A stretch of 64,000 nucleotides of DNA, from assembly GCF_934754925.1 (NCBI RefSeq), contig NZ_CAKVJA010000002.1:134060-198059 (forward strand). The letters run 5' to 3'. Origin of the DNA: an uncultured Clostridium sp. Its GTDB lineage: Bacteria > Bacillota > Clostridia > Clostridiales > Clostridiaceae. The stretch's first letter is position 1. The number at the start of each line of letters is the position of its first letter. The notes below the pieces were generated by a model. It saw only the letters and a list, made by a program, of their open reading frames with translations. It was not told where the DNA came from and made no database searches. Position numbers and translations under genes: made by a program. This document shows positions 17,120 to 26,018 of the stretch, in pieces.

Positions 17120-17547
17120 ATGCTTAGGAATTAATGCTCACATAGTTTGGATGCAACAATAGAATGATTATGCCAATGTAAAATTAAGAAATGAACTAGT
17201 AGAAAGGTTCGTAATTACTAACGAACTTGACAGATACCTTTACACTTATCTGGAAACAAATGGAAAATGCTTTAAGAGAAACTTAAAAAGTTACCACTTA
17301 CTATAAAGATGAATAAGTGTCTGTAAGATTTATCTTTTCAGTTGCATGTAAAGTGGAAACCGATAGACAAAGAAGAGGATTAATTCCATTAAACCTAAAA
17401 GAATATGCAGGGATAGAAAAGGATATAGTAAGTATAGAAGCCTTAACTAGAGTAGAGATATGGAGTAATGAAAAATAGCAAGAGTATAATGAATTAAATA
17501 TTAACTTTTAATTCAATTGCTAAAAAACAGGCGATTTAGGAATATAA
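17120..17547 (+). pseudogene. mraZ: Decayed mraZ (dcw-cluster transcription regulator) relic
   Basis: Pieces of MraZ can be read in order across three frames: an M-x-x-x-x-x-x-HSLDA start at 17120, RMIMPM at 17161, KLRNELVERFVIT at 17181, LYTYLE then LKSYHLL, SVRFIFS near 17320, and VETDRQRRGLIPLNLKEYAG through TRVEIWSNEK to 17475, then a DLGI ending and TAA at 17545. The whole relic is 428 nt, almost the normal length of about 143 codons. Lesions are TAA at codon 5 (17132), TAG replacing the expected Trp (17476), and at least three small indels. MraZ is a DNA-binding regulator at the head of dcw clusters; the position directly before rsmH is canonical. No intact frame can be recovered, so the protein is lost here. 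Confidence 0.85.
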
Positions 17548-17559
17548 GGAGTTAGAAAA

Positions 17560-18492
17560 ATGGAATTTAATCACGTATCAGTTTTACTGAATGAATGTTT
17601 AGAAGCACTTAATATTAAAGAAAATGGAATTTATGTTGACGGTACATTAGGAGGAGCAGGTCATTCTTCTGAGATTTTAAAAAGATTATCAACTGAAGGA
17701 AGACTTATAGGTATAGACCAAGATAAAGATGCATTAAAAGCAGCAGGTAAAAGGTTAGAGAATTATTCAAATGTTACTTTTGTACATAACAATTTTCATA
17801 ATATAGGAGCAATCTTAGATGAGCTTGGAATTGAAAAAGTAGATGGTATTCTAATGGATTTAGGAGTTTCTTCTTATCAATTAGATGAGGGTGAAAGAGG
17901 CTTTAGTTATATGAAAGATGCCCCTTTGGATATGAGAATGAATAGAGAAAATAGTTTTTCTGCCTATGAAGTAGTTAATAACTATAGTGAAGAAGAGCTA
18001 TATAGAATCATAAGAGATTATGGTGAAGAAAAATTTGCTAAGAGAATCGCTAATTTTATTGTAACTAGAAGAAGTGAAAAAAATATAGAAACTACACTAG
18101 AGTTAGTTGACATAATAAAAGATGCAATTCCGGCAAAGGCAAGAAGAGAAGGACCTCACCCAGCAAAAAGAACTTTTCAAGCTATTAGAATTGAAGTGAA
18201 TAGTGAATTATCAATCCTAAATAAAGCAATAGAAGATGGTGTTAATAAACTAAATAAAGGTGGAAGAATGGCTATAATTACTTTCCATTCCTTAGAGGAT
18301 AGAATAGTGAAAAATAAATTTAGAGATTTAGCCGTATCGTGTAGATGTCCAAAAGAATTTCCAATTTGCGTATGTGGAGAAAAAGCAAAAGTAAAAGTTA
18401 TAACAAGGAAAGCAATAGATCCTTCAAAAGAAGAAGTTGAAGCAAATCCAAGAAGTAGAAGTGCAAAATTAAGAGTAGTAGAAAAGATATAA
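17560..18492 (+). CDS. rsmH: 16S rRNA (cytosine1402-N4)-methyltransferase RsmH (MraW)
   Basis: A 310-residue SAM-dependent methyltransferase that methylates C1402 in the ribosomal P site. It has the family opening HVSVLLNECLEAL, the SAM loop YVDGTLGGAGHS, IGIDQDKDAL, MDLGVSSYQLDEGERGFS, and the C-terminal HSLEDRIVK and NPRSRSAKLR. TAAGGAG precedes ATG and abuts the end of the mraZ relic. It is first intact gene of the dcw cluster; ftsL follows. Full length and intact. Confidence 0.95.
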   Translation: MEFNHVSVLLNECLEALNIKENGIYVDGTLGGAGHSSEILKRLSTEGRLIGIDQDKDALKAAGKRLENYSNVTFVHNNFHNIGAILDELGIEKVDGILMDLGVSSYQLDEGERGFSYMKDAPLDMRMNRENSFSAYEVVNNYSEEELYRIIRDYGEEKFAKRIANFIVTRRSEKNIETTLELVDIIKDAIPAKARREGPHPAKRTFQAIRIEVNSELSILNKAIEDGVNKLNKGGRMAIITFHSLEDRIVKNKFRDLAVSCRCPKEFPICVCGEKAKVKVITRKAIDPSKEEVEANPRSRSAKLRVVEKI

Positions 18493-18531
18493 GATATAAA
18501 TATTATGAAAATTGACAGGGATGTGAATAAA

Positions 18532-19008
18532 ATGGGAGTTAGGGAATATGATTATATAAGAGGAAATACAGCTTTAGCACCAGAGAGAAAAGTTAAGGAA
18601 CAAGATAAAAAAAGAGATATACACAGAAAAGAAAAACAACGACAAGCTTATCAAAAGAGAAAAAATATTTTAGTTAGTGGTCTAACAATTGCTACAGTTA
18701 TGTTTACATTAGGTGTCACAACTTTATATTTAGATGGAAAGATACATGATCTTCAAAAACAATTATTAATTTTAGAAGGAAATATGAGAGAAGAAGAGGA
18801 TGTAAATGCAGCAATTAATGTAGAGATGCTAAAGTTTGCATCATTCGATAAAATAAAAAGCACAGCAGAAAATGAATTAGGAATGGTTTATCCAAGTTCT
18901 CAAAGTACTATAAGTATTGATATGTCAAAAGAATACTTTTCACATTTAAAAAATGAGGAAAGCAAGAAGAGTGGGTTACTACAAAAAATTATAGCAGCAT
19001 TTAATTAA
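18532..19008 (+). CDS. ftsL: Cell division protein FtsL-like
   Basis: A small bitopic protein of 158 residues: a basic cytoplasmic N-terminus with REYDYIRGNTALAPERK, one transmembrane helix (about residues 45-65, ILVSGLTIATVMFTLGV), then an extracytoplasmic coiled coil and a tail. Position between rsmH and a class B PBP, together with this topology, marks it as FtsL/septum formation initiator, which with FtsQ(DivIB) and DivIC activates septal peptidoglycan synthesis. An in-frame ATG at 18505 exists without a ribosome site; AGGG upstream of 18532 and the family-like MGVREYDYI start favour the later one. Sequence conservation in FtsL is low, so the call relies on context. Confidence 0.75.
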   Translation: MGVREYDYIRGNTALAPERKVKEQDKKRDIHRKEKQRQAYQKRKNILVSGLTIATVMFTLGVTTLYLDGKIHDLQKQLLILEGNMREEEDVNAAINVEMLKFASFDKIKSTAENELGMVYPSSQSTISIDMSKEYFSHLKNEESKKSGLLQKIIAAFN

Positions 19009-19107
19009 TGGATAATTTGTAGAAATTTATAGGCAAGATATATCTCAGTAGTAGTATTTTAAGCTCTAATTATTCATTAATTAAGTGTTCCTTTGGAGGA
19101 ATTTAGT

Positions 19108-21303
19108 ATGAATAAGAAAGGGTTTAAAGATAGGGCAGTCATGCGTAAAAGGATGGTATTGGCTCTATGGTTTATTACTGCTGTGTTTGTCTTACTAATT
19201 ATTAGGTTATCTTATATTATGCTTGTTAAAAGAGATGATTATTCTAGTAGAGCTGAAGAACAATGGACAAGTGAAGTTAGAATAGATGCAAGAAGAGGGA
19301 GAATTTTAGATAGGAATGGAAATGAATTAGCTGTGTCAGCTAATGTTTATAGAGTGGATTTTGATTTAAATTCTATTAGACAATATCTAAAGAAAAATGA
19401 AAAGAATACTGATGATATTGCACCTTTAATTGCAGAAGCAGTAGATATGGATACTAGTACGGTTAAAGACAAACTTGAAACCAAGCTTGCTAATGGTAGT
19501 GATGCAGGTTCAGCTACTTTAGTAAGAAGAATAGATAAGGATGTAGCTGATAAAGTTAATGAGTTAAATATTCAAGGGGTTATAGTATCACCAGATACCC
19601 AAAGATATTACCCTGAAGGACAATTCTTATCACATGTATTAGGAAGTACAAATAGTGATGGACAAGGATTAACAGGTGTAGAACTTCAATATAATGAGTA
19701 TCTTTCCGGGGTTCCAGGAATAAGAGTTACTGAATTAGATAGAAATAGTGAATCATTAGATTACACAATATCAAACTTTACTGCACCTATTGACGGTAAG
19801 GATGTAACATTAACTATAGATAAAAACTTACAAGCTATAGCGCAAAAAGTAGCTGAAAAGGGGCTTGTTGAGAATAAAGCAAAAAGAGTTTCTATACTTA
19901 TAATGAATCCACAAAATGGAGAAATATTAGCTATGGTTAATAAACCAGATTTTGATCCTAATAATCCATTTGAAGGATATGAAGACTTTATAGGTGAAAC
20001 TGATGCTGAAAAACTTCAAAAGATGTGGAGAAATAGTTTAGTCAATGATACTTTTGAACCAGGATCAATATTTAAGGTAATTACTATGTCAACAGCTATA
20101 GAAGAAGGGTTAGTTTCGGAATCTGATACATTTGAGTGTGGAGGTAGTTTACAAGTAGGTCCGCATACTATCCACTGCTGGAAAAGATCAGGACATGGAA
20201 CTCAAATATTGCCAGAGATTCTTCAAAATTCATGTAACGTTGGTTTTATGAAGCTGGGAGAAAAAATTGGGGCAGAAAAGCTTGTTGAATATATTAAAAA
20301 GTTTGGATTCGGACAAGTTTCAGGAGTAGATTTACCAGGGGAAGCAAGAGGAATAATAAAATCAGCAGAGAATATGAACGATGCGGATCTTGCAACAATA
20401 TCATTTGGTCAAACAAATACAGTTAATGCTGTTCAATATATGACAGCATATAATGCAATAGTTAATGGTGGAACATTAATACAACCTCATGTTATGAAAT
20501 ATATTAGTCATGTAGATAGTACTGGAAATACAGTGGTTGATGAAGTTTTTGAACCAAAGACTACAGAAAATGTAATTTCAGAAGAGACAGCTGCTACTTT
20601 AAGAGATTATCTTGAAAGAACGGTAAATCAAGGTGGATCTAATAAGGTTTATATAGAAGGATATCATATTGGAGCAAAAACAGGTACTGCTCAAAAAGTT
20701 AATCCTTTAACAGGTTCTTATGAATCAGGAAAGTATATATCATCTATGGCAGGATTTGCAACAGTGGAAAATCCTCAAATAACTGTATTTTTAAGTATAG
20801 ATGAACCAAGTAATGGTGCATACTATGCTGGTGTAGTAACAGCTCCTTTGGGCAAAGTATTATTAGAAGATATATTTAATTATTTAGATAGTGATTTTTC
20901 AAAAGATGAAAATTTGATATCAAAGGATATAGTTATTCCAGAATTAAGAGGATTATCAATTTCAGAAGCCAAAAAGTTACTAAAAGAATATAATTTAGAG
21001 TGTACTGTAGAAGGTGATGGAGAAACAATAACAAATATGCAACCTTATCCAGGATATACTATAAAGGAAGGTTCTACAATAAATCTTTACACAGATGAAA
21101 ATGCAACTTATAATAAAGATGTTGCTATGCCAGATGTAAGAGGTTACTCAAAAGAATCAGCTATAGAGCTTTTAGATAGTTTAGGAATAAAATATATACT
21201 TCAAGGAGATGGAGTAGTAATAAATCAAAATATTCCTAGTGGGGAACTAATTTCAGAAGGTACTACTGTAAAGTTAACATTAAGTGCTGAGTATGGAGAT
21301 TAA
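19108..21303 (+). CDS. spoVD: SpoVD/FtsI-type class B penicillin-binding protein with PASTA domains
   Basis: A membrane-anchored transpeptidase of 731 residues: an N-terminal transmembrane helix (about 14-37), the PBP dimerisation domain (RGRILDRNGNELA, about 65-230), and a transpeptidase domain with S320-x-x-K (GSIFK), SCN at 375-377 and KTGTA at 524-528. Two C-terminal PASTA repeats follow (about 620-730, starting near VIPELRGLSISEAK and MPDVRGYSKESA). Two PASTA domains are usual for the SpoVD/FtsI group in clostridia, where SpoVD builds spore cortex with SpoVE. It is the only PBP in this cluster, so a vegetative division role is also possible. GGAGGAA lies before ATG 19108; an in-frame TTG upstream overlaps that site. 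Confidence 0.88.
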   Translation: MNKKGFKDRAVMRKRMVLALWFITAVFVLLIIRLSYIMLVKRDDYSSRAEEQWTSEVRIDARRGRILDRNGNELAVSANVYRVDFDLNSIRQYLKKNEKNTDDIAPLIAEAVDMDTSTVKDKLETKLANGSDAGSATLVRRIDKDVADKVNELNIQGVIVSPDTQRYYPEGQFLSHVLGSTNSDGQGLTGVELQYNEYLSGVPGIRVTELDRNSESLDYTISNFTAPIDGKDVTLTIDKNLQAIAQKVAEKGLVENKAKRVSILIMNPQNGEILAMVNKPDFDPNNPFEGYEDFIGETDAEKLQKMWRNSLVNDTFEPGSIFKVITMSTAIEEGLVSESDTFECGGSLQVGPHTIHCWKRSGHGTQILPEILQNSCNVGFMKLGEKIGAEKLVEYIKKFGFGQVSGVDLPGEARGIIKSAENMNDADLATISFGQTNTVNAVQYMTAYNAIVNGGTLIQPHVMKYISHVDSTGNTVVDEVFEPKTTENVISEETAATLRDYLERTVNQGGSNKVYIEGYHIGAKTGTAQKVNPLTGSYESGKYISSMAGFATVENPQITVFLSIDEPSNGAYYAGVVTAPLGKVLLEDIFNYLDSDFSKDENLISKDIVIPELRGLSISEAKKLLKEYNLECTVEGDGETITNMQPYPGYTIKEGSTINLYTDENATYNKDVAMPDVRGYSKESAIELLDSLGIKYILQGDGVVINQNIPSGELISEGTTVKLTLSAEYGD

Positions 21304-21315
21304 AGTTTTTATTTT

Positions 21316-21344
21316 TTTAGCATGTGGTAGATTCACATGCTAAA
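21316..21344. other. Hairpin after spoVD
   Basis: A perfect 11-bp inverted repeat (tttagcatgtg with its complement, 7-nt loop) starts 13 bp after the spoVD stop. The T run precedes rather than follows it, so it may stabilise or process the mRNA rather than terminate. Confidence 0.5.
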
Positions 21345-21464
21345 TTTATGTATAGATAAAATATTTTCTTTGTGTATGAGAAGATATGAGAGTGTCTATA
21401 ATTAAAAGAAGCATATTTAGCAAATAGAAAATAATATTTGAAAGATGAAGGTAGAGTGATTATT

Positions 21465-22823
21465 ATGGAAATGACTTTTAAAGAAATGCTAAATGCGATA
21501 GACGGAGAAGTTATTGTAAAAAAAGAAGAGATTAATTTTAATAAGTTGTGTATAGATACAAGAAAAATAGAAAAAAATAATGTCTTTTTAGCAATTAAAG
21601 GATCTAATTTCAATGGAAATGATTTTGCAGTAAAGGCTTTAGAACAGGGAGCGTCTATTGTAATAATAGATGAAGTTAAGTTTAACTTAAAGGAAGTTGA
21701 AAATAAAGGGACTGTAATAAAAGTAAGAGATACAAGAGAAGCATTATTAAATTTAGCTAAATTTTATAGAGAAAAATTAGGTCTTAAGGTTGTTGGAGTT
21801 ACTGGTTCAACAGGGAAAACATCAACTAAGGATTTAATAGCAGCTCTTCTAAGTGACAAGTATAAAGTGTTTAAAACAAAAGGAAATTTCAATAATGACA
21901 TAGGACTACCACTTATGATATTAGAGCTAACTTCAGAATTTGATGTAGCTGTACTAGAAATGGGAATGAGTTCTCTAGGAGAGATAGAATTACTTGCAAG
22001 TGTTGCTAGACCTAATATAGCTGTTATAACTAATATTGGATTATCACATATAGAAAACTTAAAGACACAAGAAAATATCTTAAAAGCAAAAATGGAAATT
22101 TGCACTTTCTTTAATAAGGAAAATACATTAATTATTAATGCTGAAGATAAACTATTACAAAATATTTCATCAAATGTATTTAAAGTTAAAAAAATTGGTT
22201 ATAATCATGAATATGATGTTTATGCATCTAATATTATATTAAGAGAAGAGGAAACAGAGTTTTTAGCTCATGCTTTTGGTGAGGAAGCTGTATTTAATCT
22301 ACCAATGGCAGGTAAGCATAATGTATTAAATACAATGCTTGCAATTGAAGTTGCAAAATGTTTAAATGTTTCTTTTAAACAAATGCTTAAAGGACTTGAA
22401 AATTTAGAAGCTACTTCAATGAGATTACAAGTTATAAAAAAAGAAGGGCTTACAATAATAAATGATTGCTATAATGCAAGTCCTGATTCTATGAGATCTT
22501 CTTTAGATGTACTTTCAGCTTATAAAAATTGTAGAAGAATTGCAATCTTAGGTGATATGTATGAGTTAGGAGATGAATCAGAAAGAGCTCACTTTGAAGT
22601 AGGAGAATATGCAAAAGATAAAGTTGATATCTTAATAGTTATAGGTAGATACATTAAAAACTTTAAAGATGGATTTAATAATGATAATATAATCATGTAT
22701 AACACTAAAGAGGAATGCATAAAAGAATTGAAAAATATTGTAAAGCTAGATGACGTAGTATTAATTAAGGCATCTAGAGGTGTTAAGCTAGAAGATGTTG
22801 TTAAAAAATTAGAAGAGATGTAA
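21465..22823 (+). CDS. murF: UDP-N-acetylmuramoyl-tripeptide--D-alanyl-D-alanine ligase MurF
   Basis: Cytoplasmic Mur ligase that adds D-Ala-D-Ala to UDP-MurNAc-tripeptide, the last step of the soluble precursor. It shows the N-terminal LCIDTRKIEKNNVFLAIKG domain typical of MurF, the ATP loop GVTGSTGKTSTKD, GNFNNDIGLP, the VLEMGMSSLGEIELL segment, and the C-terminal NDCYNASPDSMRSSLD and ILGDMYELG. About 453 residues. The start is uncertain: ATG 21465 is used, but GTG 21456 is better spaced from GAAGG; a TTG at 21438 is unlikely. mraY, whose enzyme consumes the product, follows. Confidence 0.93.
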   Translation: MEMTFKEMLNAIDGEVIVKKEEINFNKLCIDTRKIEKNNVFLAIKGSNFNGNDFAVKALEQGASIVIIDEVKFNLKEVENKGTVIKVRDTREALLNLAKFYREKLGLKVVGVTGSTGKTSTKDLIAALLSDKYKVFKTKGNFNNDIGLPLMILELTSEFDVAVLEMGMSSLGEIELLASVARPNIAVITNIGLSHIENLKTQENILKAKMEICTFFNKENTLIINAEDKLLQNISSNVFKVKKIGYNHEYDVYASNIILREEETEFLAHAFGEEAVFNLPMAGKHNVLNTMLAIEVAKCLNVSFKQMLKGLENLEATSMRLQVIKKEGLTIINDCYNASPDSMRSSLDVLSAYKNCRRIAILGDMYELGDESERAHFEVGEYAKDKVDILIVIGRYIKNFKDGFNNDNIIMYNTKEECIKELKNIVKLDDVVLIKASRGVKLEDVVKKLEEM

Positions 22824-22830
22824 TTCAACG

Positions 22831-22865
22831 AAGGAGGTGAACTGCTAATTATAGCAGTATAAAGA
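22831..22865 (+). promoter_or_regulatory. Consensus Shine-Dalgarno followed by hairpin upstream of mraY
   Basis: AAGGAGGTGA (22831-22840) is followed immediately by an actgct / agcagt stem (22841-22858) and then ATG 22865 six bases later. With the stem folded, the spacing becomes about eight bases. It decides between two mraY starts. Confidence 0.4.
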
Positions 22866-22879
22866 TGGGGGATAGTACT

Positions 22880-23851
22880 ATGAACATATTACCAGGAGAG
22901 ATAACAAAAATATTAATATTAACTTTTGTAATAGGGGTTATTATAGCTTTAATACTTGGCCCGATTACAATACCACTTTTAAGAAGATTAAAGTTTGGTC
23001 AAAACATTAGAGAGGAAGGTCCTAAGAGTCATTTAAAGAAAGCAGGTACGCCTACAATGGGAGGAGTAATGTTTATTCTTTCAACAACAATAGTAATGTT
23101 TATTATGAGCGATAGTTTTACTGAAAAAGGAATGGTAGCGCTATACTCGCTTATTGCATTTGGATTTATTGGATTTTTAGATGACCTTTTAAAAATATTA
23201 AAAAAGCAAAGTGAAGGATTAACAGCGTGGCAAAAAATGCTTCTATTATTAATTATTTCAGGAGCCTTTGGCTATTATAGCTATGTTAATTTACCACATG
23301 ATATTGTAATACCATTTACTAGCTTTAAGCTTCCTTTAGGTATGTTATATGTTCCATTTGTTATATTTGTTTATGCAGCTATGACAAATGCTGTTAACTT
23401 AACAGATGGATTAGATGGATTAGCATCAACAGTATCAGTCTTAGTTTTAACATTTTTTGGAGTCTTAACATTTTTAATTAAAGATTACTCACTAACTATA
23501 TTTTCAGTAGCGTTAATAGCGGGATTAATTGGTTTCTTAAAATTTAATGCATATCCTGCAAAAGTGTTTATGGGAGATACTGGATCATTAGCCATTGGTG
23601 GAGCTATTACTACAATAGCAATAATAAGTGGTTATCCTCTATTAATAGTAATAGTTGGAGGAATTTATGTTTTAGAAGCTTTATCAGTAATAATACAAGT
23701 TACTTCTTTTAAATTAACTGGAAAAAGAGTATTTAAAATGGCTCCAATTCATCATCACTTTGAACAGTGCGGATGGAATGAAGTGAAAGTAGTTACAGTA
23801 TTTTCAATAATAACAGTAATTTTATGTATAATAGGGTTTTTTGCAATTTAG
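22880..23851 (+). CDS. mraY: Phospho-N-acetylmuramoyl-pentapeptide transferase MraY
   Basis: Integral membrane enzyme with about ten helices that transfers phospho-MurNAc-pentapeptide to undecaprenyl phosphate, making lipid I. It contains the EEGPKSHLKKAGTPTMGG cytoplasmic loop, FLDDLLK with the Asp-Asp pair, NAVNLTDGLDGLA, FMGDTGSLAIGG and the APIHHHFE signature. I use ATG 22880 (GGGGG eight bases upstream). ATG 22865 is also in frame: a consensus AGGAGGTGA at 22832 lies too far from it linearly, but a hairpin at 22841-22858 between them would bring it to a normal distance. Product differs only by five residues. Confidence 0.94.
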   Translation: MNILPGEITKILILTFVIGVIIALILGPITIPLLRRLKFGQNIREEGPKSHLKKAGTPTMGGVMFILSTTIVMFIMSDSFTEKGMVALYSLIAFGFIGFLDDLLKILKKQSEGLTAWQKMLLLLIISGAFGYYSYVNLPHDIVIPFTSFKLPLGMLYVPFVIFVYAAMTNAVNLTDGLDGLASTVSVLVLTFFGVLTFLIKDYSLTIFSVALIAGLIGFLKFNAYPAKVFMGDTGSLAIGGAITTIAIISGYPLLIVIVGGIYVLEALSVIIQVTSFKLTGKRVFKMAPIHHHFEQCGWNEVKVVTVFSIITVILCIIGFFAI

Positions 23852-23873
23852 TAATTAAATTGGAGGAATGTCT

Positions 23874-24998
23874 ATGAGTTTTTATAAGCCCAAAGAAAAA
23901 AAAGAAATGGGGCAAATTGATTATGGTATATTTTATACCTTATGTATACTATTATCAATAGGAGTTGTTATGGTATATTCAACAAGTTCTTTTTATGCTA
24001 TGTTTCATAATAACGATAGTATGTATTTCTTTAAAAGACAACTAATTTGGGCAATAATAGGTGTAATATCAATGACTGTAATGATGTCTGTAGATTATCA
24101 TAAGTTGAAGAAGATAACACCAAAGTTACTTTTATTAACAATACCACTGTTGATTGCTGTATTTTTCTTTCCGGCAATTAATGGTGCTAAAAGATGGATT
24201 TCATTAGGTCCATTATCTTTTCAACCGTCAGAATTAACAAAGTACGCAGTTGTAATGTTTTTAGCACTTAGTATAGATATTAAGGGAGATAAGATTAAAG
24301 ATTTTTGGCATGGATTAGTACCATATTTGTGTGTGGCAGGTTTTTTTGCAGCTCTTATTTTAGCAGAACATAATATGAGTATAGCTTCTATTATTATGAT
24401 AGTTACTTTTATAATGCTTTTTGTAGCAGGAGGTAAAATTAAGCACTTGTTTGGAATAATTATGCCTGCTATGCTAACATTAGCAATATTCTTTATTTTT
24501 AGTTCTGACTATAGAAGGGAAAGAATGTTAAACTTTATAGATCCATGGAAGGATGCAGCTGATGCTGGGTATCAATTAATACAATCCTTCTTAGCATTAG
24601 GGTCCGGTGGACTTACAGGATTGGGACTTGGTCAATCAAGGCAAAAGACTTTATATATGCCCGAACCTCATAATGACTTTATTTTTTCTATAATAGGAGA
24701 AGAAGTGGGGTTAATTGGATGTTTGGTTATTATAACTCTATTTTTAATATTTATATGGAGAGGTGTTAGAGTTGCTATGAATGCTAAGGATACTTATGGC
24801 AAACTTTTAGCTATGGGTATTACATCTATAATAGCAGTTCAAGCTATTATTAATATAGCTGTTGTTACTGGATCTATGCCAGTTACAGGAGTGCCAATGC
24901 CTTTTATTAGTTATGGTGGAACCTCACTTGTAATAAATCTAACGGCTATGGGAATATTATTAAATATATCAAGACAAGTTGAAAAGAAAATAATTTAA
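23874..24998 (+). CDS. spoVE: FtsW/SpoVE-type SEDS peptidoglycan polymerase
   Basis: A membrane protein of 374 residues with ten helices of the SEDS family, which polymerises lipid II into glycan strands and works with a class B PBP. Key segments: GVVMVYSTSSFYA, NGAKRWISLGPLSFQPSELTK (split loop), the conserved AEHNMS, QLIQSFLALGSGGLTGLGLGQS and the C-terminal MPFISYGGTSL. GGAGG is seven bases before ATG 23874; an ATG six bases earlier is too close. It is paired here with the SpoVD-like PBP, so SpoVE (cortex) or FtsW (septum) or both are possible. A terminator follows. Confidence 0.92.
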   Translation: MSFYKPKEKKEMGQIDYGIFYTLCILLSIGVVMVYSTSSFYAMFHNNDSMYFFKRQLIWAIIGVISMTVMMSVDYHKLKKITPKLLLLTIPLLIAVFFFPAINGAKRWISLGPLSFQPSELTKYAVVMFLALSIDIKGDKIKDFWHGLVPYLCVAGFFAALILAEHNMSIASIIMIVTFIMLFVAGGKIKHLFGIIMPAMLTLAIFFIFSSDYRRERMLNFIDPWKDAADAGYQLIQSFLALGSGGLTGLGLGQSRQKTLYMPEPHNDFIFSIIGEEVGLIGCLVIITLFLIFIWRGVRVAMNAKDTYGKLLAMGITSIIAVQAIINIAVVTGSMPVTGVPMPFISYGGTSLVINLTAMGILLNISRQVEKKII

Positions 24999-25004
24999 AA
25001 ATTT

Positions 25005-25038
25005 TAAGAGCTTCTTATATAAGAGGCTCTTAGTTTTT
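25005..25038 (+). terminator. Intrinsic terminator after spoVE/ftsW
   Basis: A 12-bp stem (taagagcttctt with aagaggctctta, one G-T pair) is followed by TAGTTTTTG. It divides the dcw cluster into two transcription units. Confidence 0.8.
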
Positions 25039-25141
25039 GTGTATAATATAAAAAGAATAATGTAAAATAATTATAAAAAATTACAAGTTTTATGGTAAAA
25101 TTATAGTAAAAGATAGAAATTAAAAAGGAATAAGGTAACTA

Positions 25142-26008
25142 ATGAAAGAGATAAAAAAATTTATAAAAGCAAAAAAAAGAAAAAAGTTAATAAAAAAAAT
25201 GATATTAATGACAATTGTTATTGTTGTTGGAGGATTTATTTTTATTACAAGAGCTCCAATTTTTAATATTAAATCTATTGCTTTAAAGGGAAATGTTACA
25301 ATTGCAGATGAAGTTATTTTAAGTGAAGTAAGCGATAGAATAGGATTAAATATATTTACAGTGAATCAAAGACAGATAAAAGAGGAGGTTTTAAAAAATA
25401 GATATGTAAGTACTGTTGATATTAAAAGAAAAGGTATAAATACCTTAGAAATTAATATTACAGAGGAAGCACCTGTATACTATATTGATAATGGGATTGA
25501 ACTATTAATTATCAATAATGATTTAGAAGTGTTAGAAGAAGTAGATAATATCCAGGGAAGAAATTTAGTTGAAGTTAAAGGAATTGATCTTAGTGCAAAA
25601 GATGATGAAAATAGAATTGATGAATTTAACTCTTATAAAAGTATTTTATCAAATTTTTATCCCTTTATTTCTAAAAATAGAGAATCTATATATCTTTCAA
25701 GTTTAGACATAAGCAATATAGTTAATATTATTGGCTATATTGGAAATGTAGAAATATTATTTGGCGATGATAGTGATTTGTATAATAAAATGGAAAATGT
25801 CTATAGAATTATGTTAGCTGATAATGTAAATATTGGGAAAGGATATATAAATGTTAGTTTTAATGGTTCTCCTGTAGTAAAGATTGAAGAAGTAAAAGAA
25901 GAATCTAATGAAGAAGAAGGCATAATAGAAGAAGTAATAGGAGATGATATTACAAGTGAAGATGCCCTGGAATCTGATATGGATGTAGATATAGAACCAA
26001 TGGAATAG
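25142..26008 (+). CDS. ftsQ: Cell division protein FtsQ/DivIB
   Basis: A 288-residue bitopic protein: lysine-rich cytoplasmic N-terminus, one transmembrane helix (about 18-38), a FtsQ-type POTRA domain (about 42-112, IFNIKSIALKGNVTIADE then NRYVSTVDIKRKGINTLEI), a beta domain, and an unusually acidic C-terminal tail of roughly 50 residues rich in Glu and Asp. FtsQ/DivIB stabilises the FtsL-DivIC complex at the septum. AAGGTAACTA precedes ATG. Membership is supported by the POTRA pattern and dcw location. Confidence 0.87.
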   Translation: MKEIKKFIKAKKRKKLIKKMILMTIVIVVGGFIFITRAPIFNIKSIALKGNVTIADEVILSEVSDRIGLNIFTVNQRQIKEEVLKNRYVSTVDIKRKGINTLEINITEEAPVYYIDNGIELLIINNDLEVLEEVDNIQGRNLVEVKGIDLSAKDDENRIDEFNSYKSILSNFYPFISKNRESIYLSSLDISNIVNIIGYIGNVEILFGDDSDLYNKMENVYRIMLADNVNIGKGYINVSFNGSPVVKIEEVKEESNEEEGIIEEVIGDDITSEDALESDMDVDIEPME

Positions 26009-26018
26009 GAGGTCAAAT

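Noticed and set aside
19093..19107. TTG start for spoVD five codons upstream of ATG 19108
   Set aside because: The TTG overlaps the GGAGG ribosome site that serves the ATG. The same reasoning removed TTG 483 for pgcA and ATG 35495 for dapF.
22836..22848. Micro-ORF GTG-AAC-TGC-TAA after the AGGAGG upstream of mraY
   Set aside because: The GTG overlaps the ribosome site itself, so it cannot be initiated from it.
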